From: Chondrus crispus
Taxonomy: Eukaryota > Rhodophyta > Florideophyceae > Gigartinales > Gigartinaceae
NCBI RefSeq assembly: GCF_000350225.1
Contig: NW_005179081.1
Coordinates: 95,460-159,459 of the forward strand
DNA: 64,000 bases
Direction: 5' to 3'
Shown: piece by piece, positions 21,210 through 30,140 of the stretch
How positions within the stretch are numbered: the stretch's first letter is position 1
Layout of the letters: the number at the start of each line of letters is the position of its first letter
Notes under the pieces: model-generated
What the model saw: the letters and a program-made list of their open reading frames with translations, nothing else
Database searches by the model: none
Told to the model about the DNA's origin: nothing
Made by a program: the position numbers and the translations under genes

Positions 21210-23324
21210 TCAAGATTGGTGACGCCATTGCCGATGGCAGCTTCTCGGATAACAAGGCAGTTGCTGATGCACTGAAAAATGCGGCAGCTGTTCGTTTCCT
21301 CGTTCCGTGCCCTGTTCTTCACTCCTTTCCACCCCATTCTCATTTGCTTCTCCATTTATCTCTGTAGCTGCAGCCTCATTCACCTCTGTAGCTGCAGCCT
21401 CATTCACCTGCCCATTGGACTCTTCGTTCTGCTGTACAACCGCCTCTGTATGGCTATGCTCAGGGGTCTGCTCGCCCTGCTGTTCACTTGCGTGATGGAT
21501 GTGCTCTTCACGGGAGTTTTCAGGTTGCTCCACTTGTTCAATTTCATTTGCTTTTTGGTTTTCCACTGCTTCTTCTTCTTGCCGTTCGGTTTGCTCTTCA
21601 CCTTGAACTACTTGCATTTCTTCCACATCTTGCCTCTCGTCGTGATCCCCCGTCACCTCAATAACTTCTTGCCTTGGACGCTCATACTCCTCTTTTGGCA
21701 CAACGTCACCGTGTGCTTCGATGTGCACGTGGATTGCCTGCCCACTCCTCACTTGCGCGACGAACTCCCTCAAAACCGCTCTGCTTCCGGAACTCAGCTT
21801 GACTGATTGCCCTTCTTGGCGTATCCGATCCATGATCTTATCTAACACCCCAGCGCTTGTCTCAAGACTTTGCATTGCGCTGGTAAGGGTAAGCCCGTTC
21901 TGAAGCTCGCCCAGAAAAAACATCTCTGACGCTCTTTGGGCACTCTTAGTTTGTTCAGGTTGCTCACACCCTGATGTGCTTTTCGCAAAGAAAGCACAAC
22001 AGCGTCGGTGACATTCCTTCGCGTTCCATACACGACAAGGATTGGCGTCTCCGACGACCTCGCTCACACCTTGATAGCGTGTTCGCTTTGTAGGTGGCAT
22101 TCCATCTACTCGGGATCCGTCTTCCAATCTCCGCTTCTCGCTTCCGATACCGTCCAACACCTCATTTTTCGCTACAGAATCCATCAGACCCTCAGCAGGT
22201 GCACCTGCAATATCTGCCAATGGCGCGCCCGCCTCTACTGCCGCAGCCAGGAGCGCAACTTGGTGCATATCCGTTTCAACCTGGCTTGCTATTGAGGGTC
22301 GTCCTACGTCGGCAACTTCACGCGTCGTGTCGCCTCGTACCTCTGCATGATGGTCCTCCGATGTGACGGCTGCAGCAGCCATCATGGGACTGCTGCCTGT
22401 ACCATCCCTTAAAACCTTTCCCTTTTTAGACGCCCTGGCATATATCCCGCTTTTCACATAGCTTCTTCTGCCAGTCTTGACCGCTGTCTGAGACGGGTGA
22501 TGCTTTTTATGCCGGGCCCTCCGATTCTTAAACCACAGCACCATGTTATGCATTGGCATTCCTATTGTGGTTGAGAGGTAATGTAACGTAGCGGCAGAAG
22601 GGGTTGGATCCTGTTGGAAAGCTTGTATGAGCAGACGCAATTGCTCCGCAGATGCATGGTAACGCTCTGAGGTACGCCGCCTTGAAGCATTTGCATTGTT
22701 GTGGTTCCCTCGGGCGAACGACCCAACCGGTTTCTCGATTTCCATCGGCCGGTCTGGAAGTGCACCCGCAGACAAAATGCCATCTGCACCCGCGGGCTGC
22801 AACGGCCCCTCAGGCACAACCACGGTTGCAGCCTCTAACAAAGGCTCATGTGTGTGTTGCTGCTCGGAGTGCTCAGCTTCAATAGCCCCCTCTGGCACAG
22901 CGCCATGCGGTTGCACCTCCTCATCGTGCTGTGCCTGTTGTTCCTGCGACCTATCCGCTTGTGCCTGCGGGTCCCCCGCGTGCTCTTTATGCTCATGCGG
23001 AGGAATGTCGTCATGCTCGTGATGGTGGTACACGGCCTCATGAACGCAGAGTTCTGTGGCATGCTCGTGCTCTACGGCCTCCGCGTCCCCTTCATCAGCT
23101 TCCTCCTCCTCCGGGCGAACGTCGTGGGCATGCCCGCATGGCCGAGTAGGCCTCTCGTCGGGGTGTGTGTGGTCGTGTTCGTGATGCTCATCGGAATCGG
23201 GAAGGGGCGCGTCGTGCGGGGGGGGCGGGGCCTGGTCTTGGTCGTTCGTTTGCTCCTGTTCGTGCTCGTGCTCAGGCACGGGCTCCTGCTCGTGGTGTTG
23301 TTCGTGCTCATCGGAGGCGTCCAT
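21210..23324 (-). CDS. Homeodomain transcription factor with His/Glu-rich N-terminus
   Basis: Sequence-specific DNA-binding protein. From the ATG at 23324 (704 residues), about 1-165 is low-complexity His/Glu/Asp/Gln. Residues about 215-275 are a homeodomain starting RRRTSERYHASAEQL and ending with recognition helix MVLWFKNRRARHKK. A basic region (GRRSYVKSGIYARASKKGK) follows at about 285. A Glu-rich C-terminus after about 560 contains a short tandem repeat (NEAAATE). The longer reading begins at a GTG two codons after an in-frame TAG, so ATG 23324 is preferred. I recognise no class-specific motif (TALE, LIM or KNOX). It is divergent from the SAM-DUF202 gene and shares about 360 bp of promoter with it. 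Confidence 0.88.
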   Translation of the reverse strand: MDASDEHEQHHEQEPVPEHEHEQEQTNDQDQAPPPPHDAPLPDSDEHHEHDHTHPDERPTRPCGHAHDVRPEEEEADEGDAEAVEHEHATELCVHEAVYHHHEHDDIPPHEHKEHAGDPQAQADRSQEQQAQHDEEVQPHGAVPEGAIEAEHSEQQHTHEPLLEAATVVVPEGPLQPAGADGILSAGALPDRPMEIEKPVGSFARGNHNNANASRRRTSERYHASAEQLRLLIQAFQQDPTPSAATLHYLSTTIGMPMHNMVLWFKNRRARHKKHHPSQTAVKTGRRSYVKSGIYARASKKGKVLRDGTGSSPMMAAAAVTSEDHHAEVRGDTTREVADVGRPSIASQVETDMHQVALLAAAVEAGAPLADIAGAPAEGLMDSVAKNEVLDGIGSEKRRLEDGSRVDGMPPTKRTRYQGVSEVVGDANPCRVWNAKECHRRCCAFFAKSTSGCEQPEQTKSAQRASEMFFLGELQNGLTLTSAMQSLETSAGVLDKIMDRIRQEGQSVKLSSGSRAVLREFVAQVRSGQAIHVHIEAHGDVVPKEEYERPRQEVIEVTGDHDERQDVEEMQVVQGEEQTERQEEEAVENQKANEIEQVEQPENSREEHIHHASEQQGEQTPEHSHTEAVVQQNEESNGQVNEAAATEVNEAAATEINGEANENGVERSEEQGTERGNEQLPHFSVHQQLPCYPRSCHRQWRHQS

Positions 23325-23684
23325 AGCGGAAGAGCGGAGAGCGGAATTGGCTCCCGAGAAGATCCGGTTCACGGTCTAGCCGCAGATCCAGAGGGACTGC
23401 GATCGGCTCCTTGAGCACCTAAGGTTGAGCTCTGTACACAACCGAATTCGTCATCAACCGCGTCGCTGTCGGCCTCGAGAAAGGGTGAAATAACAAAATC
23501 GCCCGGGCAGGGGCTTGTAATTGTTTACGGTAATTACACGGCCACAGTTGGTAGAGTTCAATTGCGCAATTACGTTTTGATGCTCGCTTTCCTTGCTTTC
23601 CTACGATTCGAGCGATTACTCAGGAGGTGCTCTGATTAGGACTCCCCATTCGAAGGGCGATGGGCACGTCGAGTACACGCCCGA
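23325..23684. promoter_or_regulatory. Shared divergent promoter region
   Basis: These 360 bp separate the ATGs of two divergent genes, so they must hold both promoters and 5' UTRs. I see no clear TATA box. Confidence 0.45.
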
Positions 23685-24446
23685 ATGACAATGGCATCGC
23701 AAGAGCCAAACCTTGACGTCTCCTCGCATTCAGAACTACAAACAAAGTCTCACTCTCACACAACCGCGACTTCCCCCGTACTTTCCCGCGCCCCCTCCCG
23801 CCGTAGCCGCGGTCTCAGACCCTCCTCCCCCAGTGCGCTCTCTCTCACTCTCAGCGCGCCATCCTCCATTCCTGATTTTCTGCATCGCACCGGCCACGGG
23901 ACGTACATCGGGCTCTTCGAAGCCACAGGTCTGTCTCTTCTGCATGTCCTCTGTCTTTCTAGTGAGGAGCTTCGCGATGACGTTGGCGTCGAGATCCTTG
24001 CGCATCGGCGCAGTCTGCTGATCGCCTTCGCGGAGGAGCGTACCCGGCTCTCAATGGTGCATCCCCGTGCGAGTACCGGAGCTGCGTCGGTACCTGAATT
24101 CGGCAGAATCCTCGCGCATTTGTCCAATGTGCGGACGTTGCACTCATGGATGCGCATGGGAGGGCAGCTGGCTATCTTTGCACTTGCCTTCCCTTCTCTC
24201 GTTCCCTTTGTCGGGAAGGAGAATTTAGTCACAGGCTTCGCATTTGGGCTAATTGGTGCTGCATTGCTCTTACACGCGTACGGCGCACTTCGGTATTGGG
24301 GAGTACTCATGACGTTGGAGCGAAAACAGGAGTTTAAGGCTGATTGCTGGGGCGTTGCAGGTGTATTGCTACTGGTATTGGCTGTTGCAGGCGTTGTCGG
24401 GGCCATACTAGGCATTGGTGGGCGCCCCGTGACGGTAACCGACTGA
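23685..24446 (+). CDS. SAM domain + DUF202 (VTC-type) membrane protein
   Basis: A 253-residue protein. A Ser-rich tail (1-60) is followed by a sterile alpha motif at about 61-115 (PDFLHRTGHGTYIGLFEATG, then EELRDDVGVEILAHRRSLL). A DUF202-like domain follows at about 140-250, with the conserved entry VRTLHSWMR leading into hydrophobic segments at about 160-175, 182-200 and 225-245. DUF202 forms the membrane part of VTC polyphosphate polymerase subunits and occurs alone in many proteins; SAM domains mediate oligomerisation or RNA binding. The combination suggests a self-assembling three-helix membrane protein, possibly of the acidocalcisome or vacuole. That location is inference. It converges on the glutaredoxin gene with a 65-bp gap. 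Confidence 0.8.
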   Translation: MTMASQEPNLDVSSHSELQTKSHSHTTATSPVLSRAPSRRSRGLRPSSPSALSLTLSAPSSIPDFLHRTGHGTYIGLFEATGLSLLHVLCLSSEELRDDVGVEILAHRRSLLIAFAEERTRLSMVHPRASTGAASVPEFGRILAHLSNVRTLHSWMRMGGQLAIFALAFPSLVPFVGKENLVTGFAFGLIGAALLLHAYGALRYWGVLMTLERKQEFKADCWGVAGVLLLVLAVAGVVGAILGIGGRPVTVTD

Positions 24447-24511
24447 TCCTGCACTCTGCTTGTCCCCTGCGATGCTGCAATTAAAGCGTTTATATGTCAA
24501 CTATCCAGGTG

Positions 24512-25059
24512 TTACATCTGGATCTTTGCTGCGTCGATCATGTCCATTAATTTGCCTTGTTGGAGAAGTTCGATCGTATCTGGTTTTGAAAGAAACACGC
24601 GCAAGGTCGAAAGTTAGAATCGCAAGGTCTGTCGCCTGTGCCGTGACAATATCTTCGCAACCACGTACCGTCGCATCCGCCTACATGTTTCCCGCCAATG
24701 AAGACATTTGGCACTGTTGTTTGTCCGGTTTCCTCCGCGAGGAAGCGTCGGATCTCGCCGCCATCCGTTCGCAAGTCGACTTCCCACACGGTGTGCTCAG
24801 CGCCGAGTTCTTCGAAAAGGGCTCTAACGCGCGTGCAGTATGGACAGTAAGAACCTGAAAAGACCATTATTGGCGAAGATGCGATTGCGTTGCGAGCAGT
24901 TTCAGCGGCGGAAGAAGCTGTTGCACAGACCCATCGGGAAGGCGGTCGGCGGGCTGGTTGAGTAGAGGGCTTTGCGACAGTCCGACGGCACACTAGTGCT
25001 CCTCCAGGTGTGGTCAGGGGAAAGGCCCGTGCAAGCGCAGAGGCGAAGGCGAGCGGCAT
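24512..25059 (-). CDS. Plastid-type glutaredoxin (CPYC), two exons
   Basis: Glutathione-dependent thiol-disulfide oxidoreductase. The CDS is join(24512..24579, 24669..25059) on the minus strand, 152 residues. The active site CPYC is at 72-75, with a TVP cis-Pro motif and glutathione-binding GGKHVGGCDDT. Reading straight through exon 1 destroys the GGCDDT motif. Removing the 89-nt GT-AG intron restores it and yields a normal C-terminal helix ending at TAA. Residues 1-46 are Ala/Arg/Ser/Pro-rich with few acidic residues and a VCATAS-type site, as in plastid transit peptides. The start is ATG 25059; the frame extends upstream only to a GTG. This gene supports a photosynthetic host. Confidence 0.88.
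24580..24668 (-). other. Spliceosomal intron in glutaredoxin gene
   Basis: On the minus strand the intron begins GTACGTGG and ends TTTCAAAACCAG, 89 nt, phase 1. It is the only intron I can support in the host genes. Confidence 0.85.
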
Positions 25060-25450
25060 GCTGAAGACGGTGCAACCGACGATGAATAAGACGCGAGCAA
25101 GGGTGACGATAATTAGCACGCCAACTTTCCGCCTCCGAAGTCTATCGCCAGTACACGCCTACTTCTGAGCTCTAAATTACTGCCCTCTCTTTCCTCTTCC
25201 ACTCATGTGAACCACAAAGCAGATGATGCCCTGCTACAGGCTAGATTTTGGGGGGACCAAATCAGCTCCGAGAGCTGATTCCTGAATTTATTGCTAAATA
25301 AAAAAGAAGGTGGCAACTTGAAATCCGACAATTCCCGCCATCTAACCTATTTGAAATTTCAAATAGAATTCTCAAAGAAGTATCGGGCTCTACCAAGGGT
25401 AGTGTAGTAAGCCCTTCCCTCGGTGCGTTCGCTACTTGCGCTAACAGCAA
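25060..25450. promoter_or_regulatory. Divergent promoter region, glutaredoxin / coiled-coil gene
   Basis: A 391-bp gap between divergent ATGs that must contain both promoters. It includes a short palindrome GAATTCTCTTTGAAATTTC-like AT-rich patch near 25,340-25,370. No specific site is identified. Confidence 0.35.
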
Positions 25451-26758
25451 ATGAACAGAACTCCCTTTCTATCACCCAGCTCCGTCTTGTTCCTTGTTTC
25501 ACAAATCTTCAGATTTCTGCTCTCCTTACTCTTCCGCGCCTTCTCCCCTCTCTCCAGCGCCATGCCGGCCACATCCCCAACTCCCCGCCATGTCCTCACC
25601 AAGACGACGCCAGAGGGCAATGACGGGCGTCCCTTTCGATCTCTGCTTCGTAAGCGAGACGCTGAGTTCAAGGCGCTGCAAACACAAAACTTCGAGCTCA
25701 GCATGAAGATATATCACCTCGAGCGCCGTCTCGTTGAAGGAGTAGAGCCTCGCCGTGCGTCTGCCGAGCCCGAGGCGGATAACTTTTACGACTTTGACGA
25801 CGGTGGGCCTGACCGCAAGGGCATTAACACAACAAATTCTGACTTTGAAGATAACAACCCTCTGGTTCAAGCCCTGCGAAAGGAACTCAATTCCATGCGA
25901 GCCAAAAATGATCATCTAACCGAAGACAATCATCATTTGACTGATACAGTGGATGATCTTCGTGAAAAGAACATAGCGGATTCCGACACAGCTGAGGATA
26001 GGGTAGCGGGGCTTCACGCCCAAATTCAAACTCTAACTAATCAAGCAGAGGATTTGCAAAGCGAGAAGATGACACTTGAAATTGAACTTGCGCAGTTGCG
26101 AGAGAGCCTACAAACCACTCTGGAAGAAAATGAGAGTAGGCAACGAAGCAAGACTGCCACTCTGGCTAGATGCGATGGACTTCGAATTCAGCTTGATGCT
26201 ACCGCTAGCGTATTAGCGCAGATCACCGAAGAGAACAGAAACGCCTTGCAAAAAGTAAGCGAAAAAACCACGCAGATGATTGCCATGGAGATGGAATTGG
26301 AAGAGATGAAGTCATTTGTAAAAAAGGCTCACAGTGGAAATGAAAAGGCGGTACAAGAAATGCAAGCGGCATGCACTATGATTGAGAATCTCCGACTTGA
26401 GAGAGATACCGCCACCAAGCGGTTTGAACTTGAAAGAAAGAGCAAAAAAGTCTGGACTGAGACAGAAAAGCAATTACATGGGGATAAATTGCTGCTTTCC
26501 GGAAACGAAGGTGCACTCGAACAGTTCCTAAACCTATTGCTGAAGCAAGGGAAGGTATACGAGAACAGAACTGACTATGAACCGGAGTGGCAAGAGATGA
26601 TTATCAACGATATGAATGAATGCCTCCGGGCACTGTACCGCTCACAACGGGAAGTAGAAGCGAAGAGAGAGCATTTTATTGACAGCCTTTGCTTACCTTC
26701 TCGTAAGGAGTCCTCCGGGGTCGGTTCTCAAGCCACTGCGACGGCAATCGTTTCGTAG
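25451..26758 (+). CDS. Coiled-coil protein of unknown function
   Basis: 435 residues. About 60-345 is dominated by heptad-like, charged coiled coil (LERRLVEG, LRKELNSMRAKNDHLTEDN, LQSEKMTLEIELAQLRESL and onward). The C-terminus (about 360-435) is more globular. The first ATG gives a hydrophobic N-terminus (FLVSQIFRFLLSLLFRAF) that could be a membrane anchor. The next ATG at 25562 (MPATSPTPRH) would give a soluble 398-residue protein and looks equally natural. It may be a structural or centrosomal/tethering protein; I do not recognise the family. It is convergent with COG2, 141 bp apart. Confidence 0.75.
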   Translation: MNRTPFLSPSSVLFLVSQIFRFLLSLLFRAFSPLSSAMPATSPTPRHVLTKTTPEGNDGRPFRSLLRKRDAEFKALQTQNFELSMKIYHLERRLVEGVEPRRASAEPEADNFYDFDDGGPDRKGINTTNSDFEDNNPLVQALRKELNSMRAKNDHLTEDNHHLTDTVDDLREKNIADSDTAEDRVAGLHAQIQTLTNQAEDLQSEKMTLEIELAQLRESLQTTLEENESRQRSKTATLARCDGLRIQLDATASVLAQITEENRNALQKVSEKTTQMIAMEMELEEMKSFVKKAHSGNEKAVQEMQAACTMIENLRLERDTATKRFELERKSKKVWTETEKQLHGDKLLLSGNEGALEQFLNLLLKQGKVYENRTDYEPEWQEMIINDMNECLRALYRSQREVEAKREHFIDSLCLPSRKESSGVGSQATATAIVS

Positions 26759-26899
26759 TGCATCAGACATCGCAGGCGTTCTAGGATTCCTACATCCATG
26801 AAAGGCTCGGAGCCCAACTTCAGCCGACCAAGACGAGACCGAAGTGATGATTTACTCATCCAATGTCTTTAACCAACGCCACCTGTACATCGCAATCTG

Positions 26900-29362
26900 T
26901 TATGTTAAGTCGGTCTCGGCATCCTTCACTTCCTCCTCAAATGTTGATCCAGCTCTTCTTTCGACGTCATCTTCGACAGCTCCCGCATCAGATTGAGTTG
27001 GGACCGCAAGCTGTTGCTCAGTAGCGGATGAGTCCGTGTCCTCCTCGGGTTTGGTATCTGGCGGTGATGTTGTAGCGGAAGGGGCGTTGATATTACCAGC
27101 TTCAGCTGTTTCCACTCTCTTCACACTATTCCACAGGCACGCGAGGCTTGGGACTTGATCTGTGGAAACACCGAAGCCCCTGATATCATCCATAAACTTA
27201 GCGACATCAAGGTACAGTTGCATTGAAATTTTTTCTATGACACTCATCGCGGAACCAGACCCAGTTGAAGTCCCGCTTCGACCTATGTTGAGTCGGCGCA
27301 ATGTAGCTTCACTGCTCTTGTTCCGTTGCAGTAGGTCTGTCGCCATGTTAAAATACTCCATGGATGTCTGTTCGCACACCACTGTCGCAATCTTAGTTCG
27401 CTCCACTAGTTCAATCGCATCTTCGTATTCCTTCGTGAATATTTTTAAAGGCCGCAGGATTTTTGGAACGAAGGTAGAGTGGGTATTCGGTGCCTGCTTG
27501 GAGGACATTCGGTAGGTTGCAAGGATACCCCGCAAGGGCTGGAGATTCTCCACACAGCTCTTGGCGAGAGAGTCTGATATCGAGCGTGAAAGCTCCGGGA
27601 GAAGGGAAGAGTAGCTGTCGCAAGCATCTGAGAATGCACTGTCCAGACTGTCAAGAACTTCTGAGGAGATTGAAGATGCTCGCAAGCGCAAAACAGAAGA
27701 AAGCTCGGCTGGAATGCGTTTTTGCACAAGAGTAATGTCGTAGAATACTCGAGCTGCCCCCTTTGGAAGTGCGTCAGACGAAGTCCATTCGCCAGCCAGG
27801 CCAGTGCGAACCCACGTGGAGTATCGCGCTAGGAGCTGGAGCGACAGGCGCAAGAACCGATGAGTTAGAGAGGGTAAAAATACATCTTGAGACCAACAGC
27901 GTCGCAGGGATGCGACCAGACTAGCCGTTGGTATTGCCCGATACACATCCGTCCTCAAAAGCCTTGAACCGGAATCGCTCTTGTCATTCGTAGCGAAAGG
28001 AGAACCTGCCAGCGGAGCAGGACCCTCGCTGAGATGCTGGTCAAACTTGCTTGTTACTTCCTGAAAGCGAAGCTGGAAGTACACTGGCAAATTCCAGTGC
28101 TTCCAGAAGTCTTGGGTCGGTGCAGATTTGCGCAACTCATTACGATGCAGTTCGCTCCCAACACCTGCTTCAATGGCAGCGTACAACCTATTCCCTGCGA
28201 GCACGCTTTGATGAAACACGTCCGGTATACCTGGGGAAAAGGCAGCCGACATATGAGATGATATTGCGTTTTGAATTTGAGGCCATACTGCCCGCCCCAC
28301 AAAGTCTAGCTTTGCTCTTAAGCGCTCCTCAGCCTCACAAAGACTGACAATCGGCATTACCTTTTCTCCAAGAAAGTTTATAACTTCCGCTTCGGCAGCT
28401 TCCAATGCATCCGCAGCTGTCACAGAAATCTGCTGCGATCCATCCGCTTCAGGTTTATCCTTGGAGAGCTTCCCACGGGGAGCCTGTGCGGTGGCCCGCT
28501 TCCTGTTTTTTTCCGCAACTGCTAGCATTGGTGTCATTCGGAGATGTTGAGCGGTGAATGGTGAAACGATTTCACGACGGAAAAAAGCTTCTGCCGCAGC
28601 AGTCATACCCGATACTACGTACATAGCAAGCACACGACTCAGTATTTCAATATTGTAGACAGACTCTGTCTTTTTCGCTGCTTTTGGGAAGAGCGCGCGA
28701 CGGAGCCAAGCTTCAAGACAGGTTCGTACACCGCGGCGGATAGCTGATATGCGAACAGAAATAGAGCTCAAGAATGCACCATTGATCGCACGACTGAGTA
28801 CGAAAGAGAGTTGTGCAGCTTCGCCGGCAATCCTTTCAACTAGACGCAACCCCTCCTCGCTTGGTTTGCTCGCCATGGGTGCATACTCTCTAAGCAAACG
28901 CTCACACTTCAGCAACAAGTCATTGGCGCCGGTGAGAGTGCGTAGTGCGCTGGTTTTCGATGCAGCCTCACGACGCGCTACAAGCGTTCTATCCAAGCTC
29001 GAGATCTGATCATTCAATGAACTGAGAAGCGCAGCCAAATCGCGACGCAAAGTAAGGAGAGGTTTCGAGGCTGCATCGGAAAGAGCGTCCGCGTCTGCAA
29101 TTGCCGGGCCGAAGGAAGTGAATGTGTGAAAGTCTCGTTGCACGCAGCTGACCAATTCGGCTTGCAGAGATGACATGTGAGAGCGCAAATCATCACGCAC
29201 TACGCGAAGGGGAGCATGCACGCGCACTGAGGCAATAAAGGATTGAGGAGTGAAGGATGATGAGATAAGGTCTGCTGGATTGAACGACAAGGACTTGGAT
29301 TCAGACGACGAGGCGCCCATCGACGAGATCTTTGAGCGCGGCGGCGCCAATTTCGCTTGCAT
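26900..29362 (-). CDS. COG2: Conserved oligomeric Golgi complex subunit 2
   Basis: Subunit of the COG tether that captures retrograde vesicles at the Golgi. 820 residues from ATG 29362; the longer frame starts at a TTG behind an in-frame TGA. The COG2 N-terminal domain (about 30-160) shows FNPADLISSSFTPQSFIASV, then DFHTFTSFGPAI and a coiled coil with LREYAPM at its end. The C-terminal COG2 domain (about 425-680) shows FWKHWNLPVYFQLRFQEV and CWSQDVFLPSLTHRFLRLSL, both characteristic of the subunit. The last 80 residues are acidic and disordered. Length is near that of plant and animal COG2. It is a single exon. Confidence 0.92.
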   Translation of the reverse strand: MQAKLAPPRSKISSMGASSSESKSLSFNPADLISSSFTPQSFIASVRVHAPLRVVRDDLRSHMSSLQAELVSCVQRDFHTFTSFGPAIADADALSDAASKPLLTLRRDLAALLSSLNDQISSLDRTLVARREAASKTSALRTLTGANDLLLKCERLLREYAPMASKPSEEGLRLVERIAGEAAQLSFVLSRAINGAFLSSISVRISAIRRGVRTCLEAWLRRALFPKAAKKTESVYNIEILSRVLAMYVVSGMTAAAEAFFRREIVSPFTAQHLRMTPMLAVAEKNRKRATAQAPRGKLSKDKPEADGSQQISVTAADALEAAEAEVINFLGEKVMPIVSLCEAEERLRAKLDFVGRAVWPQIQNAISSHMSAAFSPGIPDVFHQSVLAGNRLYAAIEAGVGSELHRNELRKSAPTQDFWKHWNLPVYFQLRFQEVTSKFDQHLSEGPAPLAGSPFATNDKSDSGSRLLRTDVYRAIPTASLVASLRRCWSQDVFLPSLTHRFLRLSLQLLARYSTWVRTGLAGEWTSSDALPKGAARVFYDITLVQKRIPAELSSVLRLRASSISSEVLDSLDSAFSDACDSYSSLLPELSRSISDSLAKSCVENLQPLRGILATYRMSSKQAPNTHSTFVPKILRPLKIFTKEYEDAIELVERTKIATVVCEQTSMEYFNMATDLLQRNKSSEATLRRLNIGRSGTSTGSGSAMSVIEKISMQLYLDVAKFMDDIRGFGVSTDQVPSLACLWNSVKRVETAEAGNINAPSATTSPPDTKPEEDTDSSATEQQLAVPTQSDAGAVEDDVERRAGSTFEEEVKDAETDLT

Positions 29363-30140
29363 GGCGCCGTGCAAGGCTGAATCTGTCTGCGAGGAGGAGA
29401 GGGCGGTCGAACGGCAGGCGGTGAGCAAAAGCTGCGGAAACCTTAGCTGACATCAGAAGGGGCCAGCTCGAAATTGGGAACAAAACGGGCACCTTGATCA
29501 AAAAATATATTGATATTCGGAGCAAAGTGCATCGGCTTTTAATTTTTTTGCATGCCCCATGCCCCGTGGCCTAGCTCTGAACGATGTTGTTCCCTCAAGC
29601 AGAGCATTTCTCTGCACTGTTGCATGTCTGTATATTCTGTTGCATGTCTGTTATTTACGTTTAGATAAATGTTACAATATGGCACCATCACAGTAATGGA
29701 AACATAAGCACTAGCATGCTAATGGATGCGAGTCACCTGTTGCGATGCCTTGATGTGTCGGACAAGCCGTGTATGAGGTATTACTTCATTTAAGTTGGGC
29801 ACCTCCGCACCGCAGAACGCATCTTTAGTTCTGTGAACAATAAGAGTCATTGGTCAGTGTCTCGTTCCAACCATCGCTTCTAAGCTGCCTTCCGCAACTG
29901 CTCACAAACAACTGTTCTGATAGATGACCACAGCCCCATGCATAAACTCTGTTCGCTCTGCCCTTGAAACGAATTAGTTTGTACTTCTACTGTTGCAACC
30001 TGGAACGAAACTATGCCCTCTGCATCAGAAGGGCTACTAAGGGCTACTATTCACAGTGCGACTTTCGAGTGAAGGCAGATGCGCAGTCTGTTGATTGACC
30101 TGCAAATCTACATGCGGTAGTTGAAAGTGTGGAGTCGAGA
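29363..30140. other. Intergenic region upstream of COG2
   Basis: These 778 bp lie between two minus-strand genes: the COG2 promoter and the 3' UTR of the WD40 gene. A short direct repeat TGTTGCATGTCTGT occurs twice at about 29,620-29,653. No gene is seen. Confidence 0.4.

Noticed and set aside
22848..23414. Leu/Val-rich 188-codon plus-strand frame
   Set aside because: It is the complement of the His/Glu codons of the homeobox gene (GTG/CTC for CAC/GAG), not a membrane protein gene.
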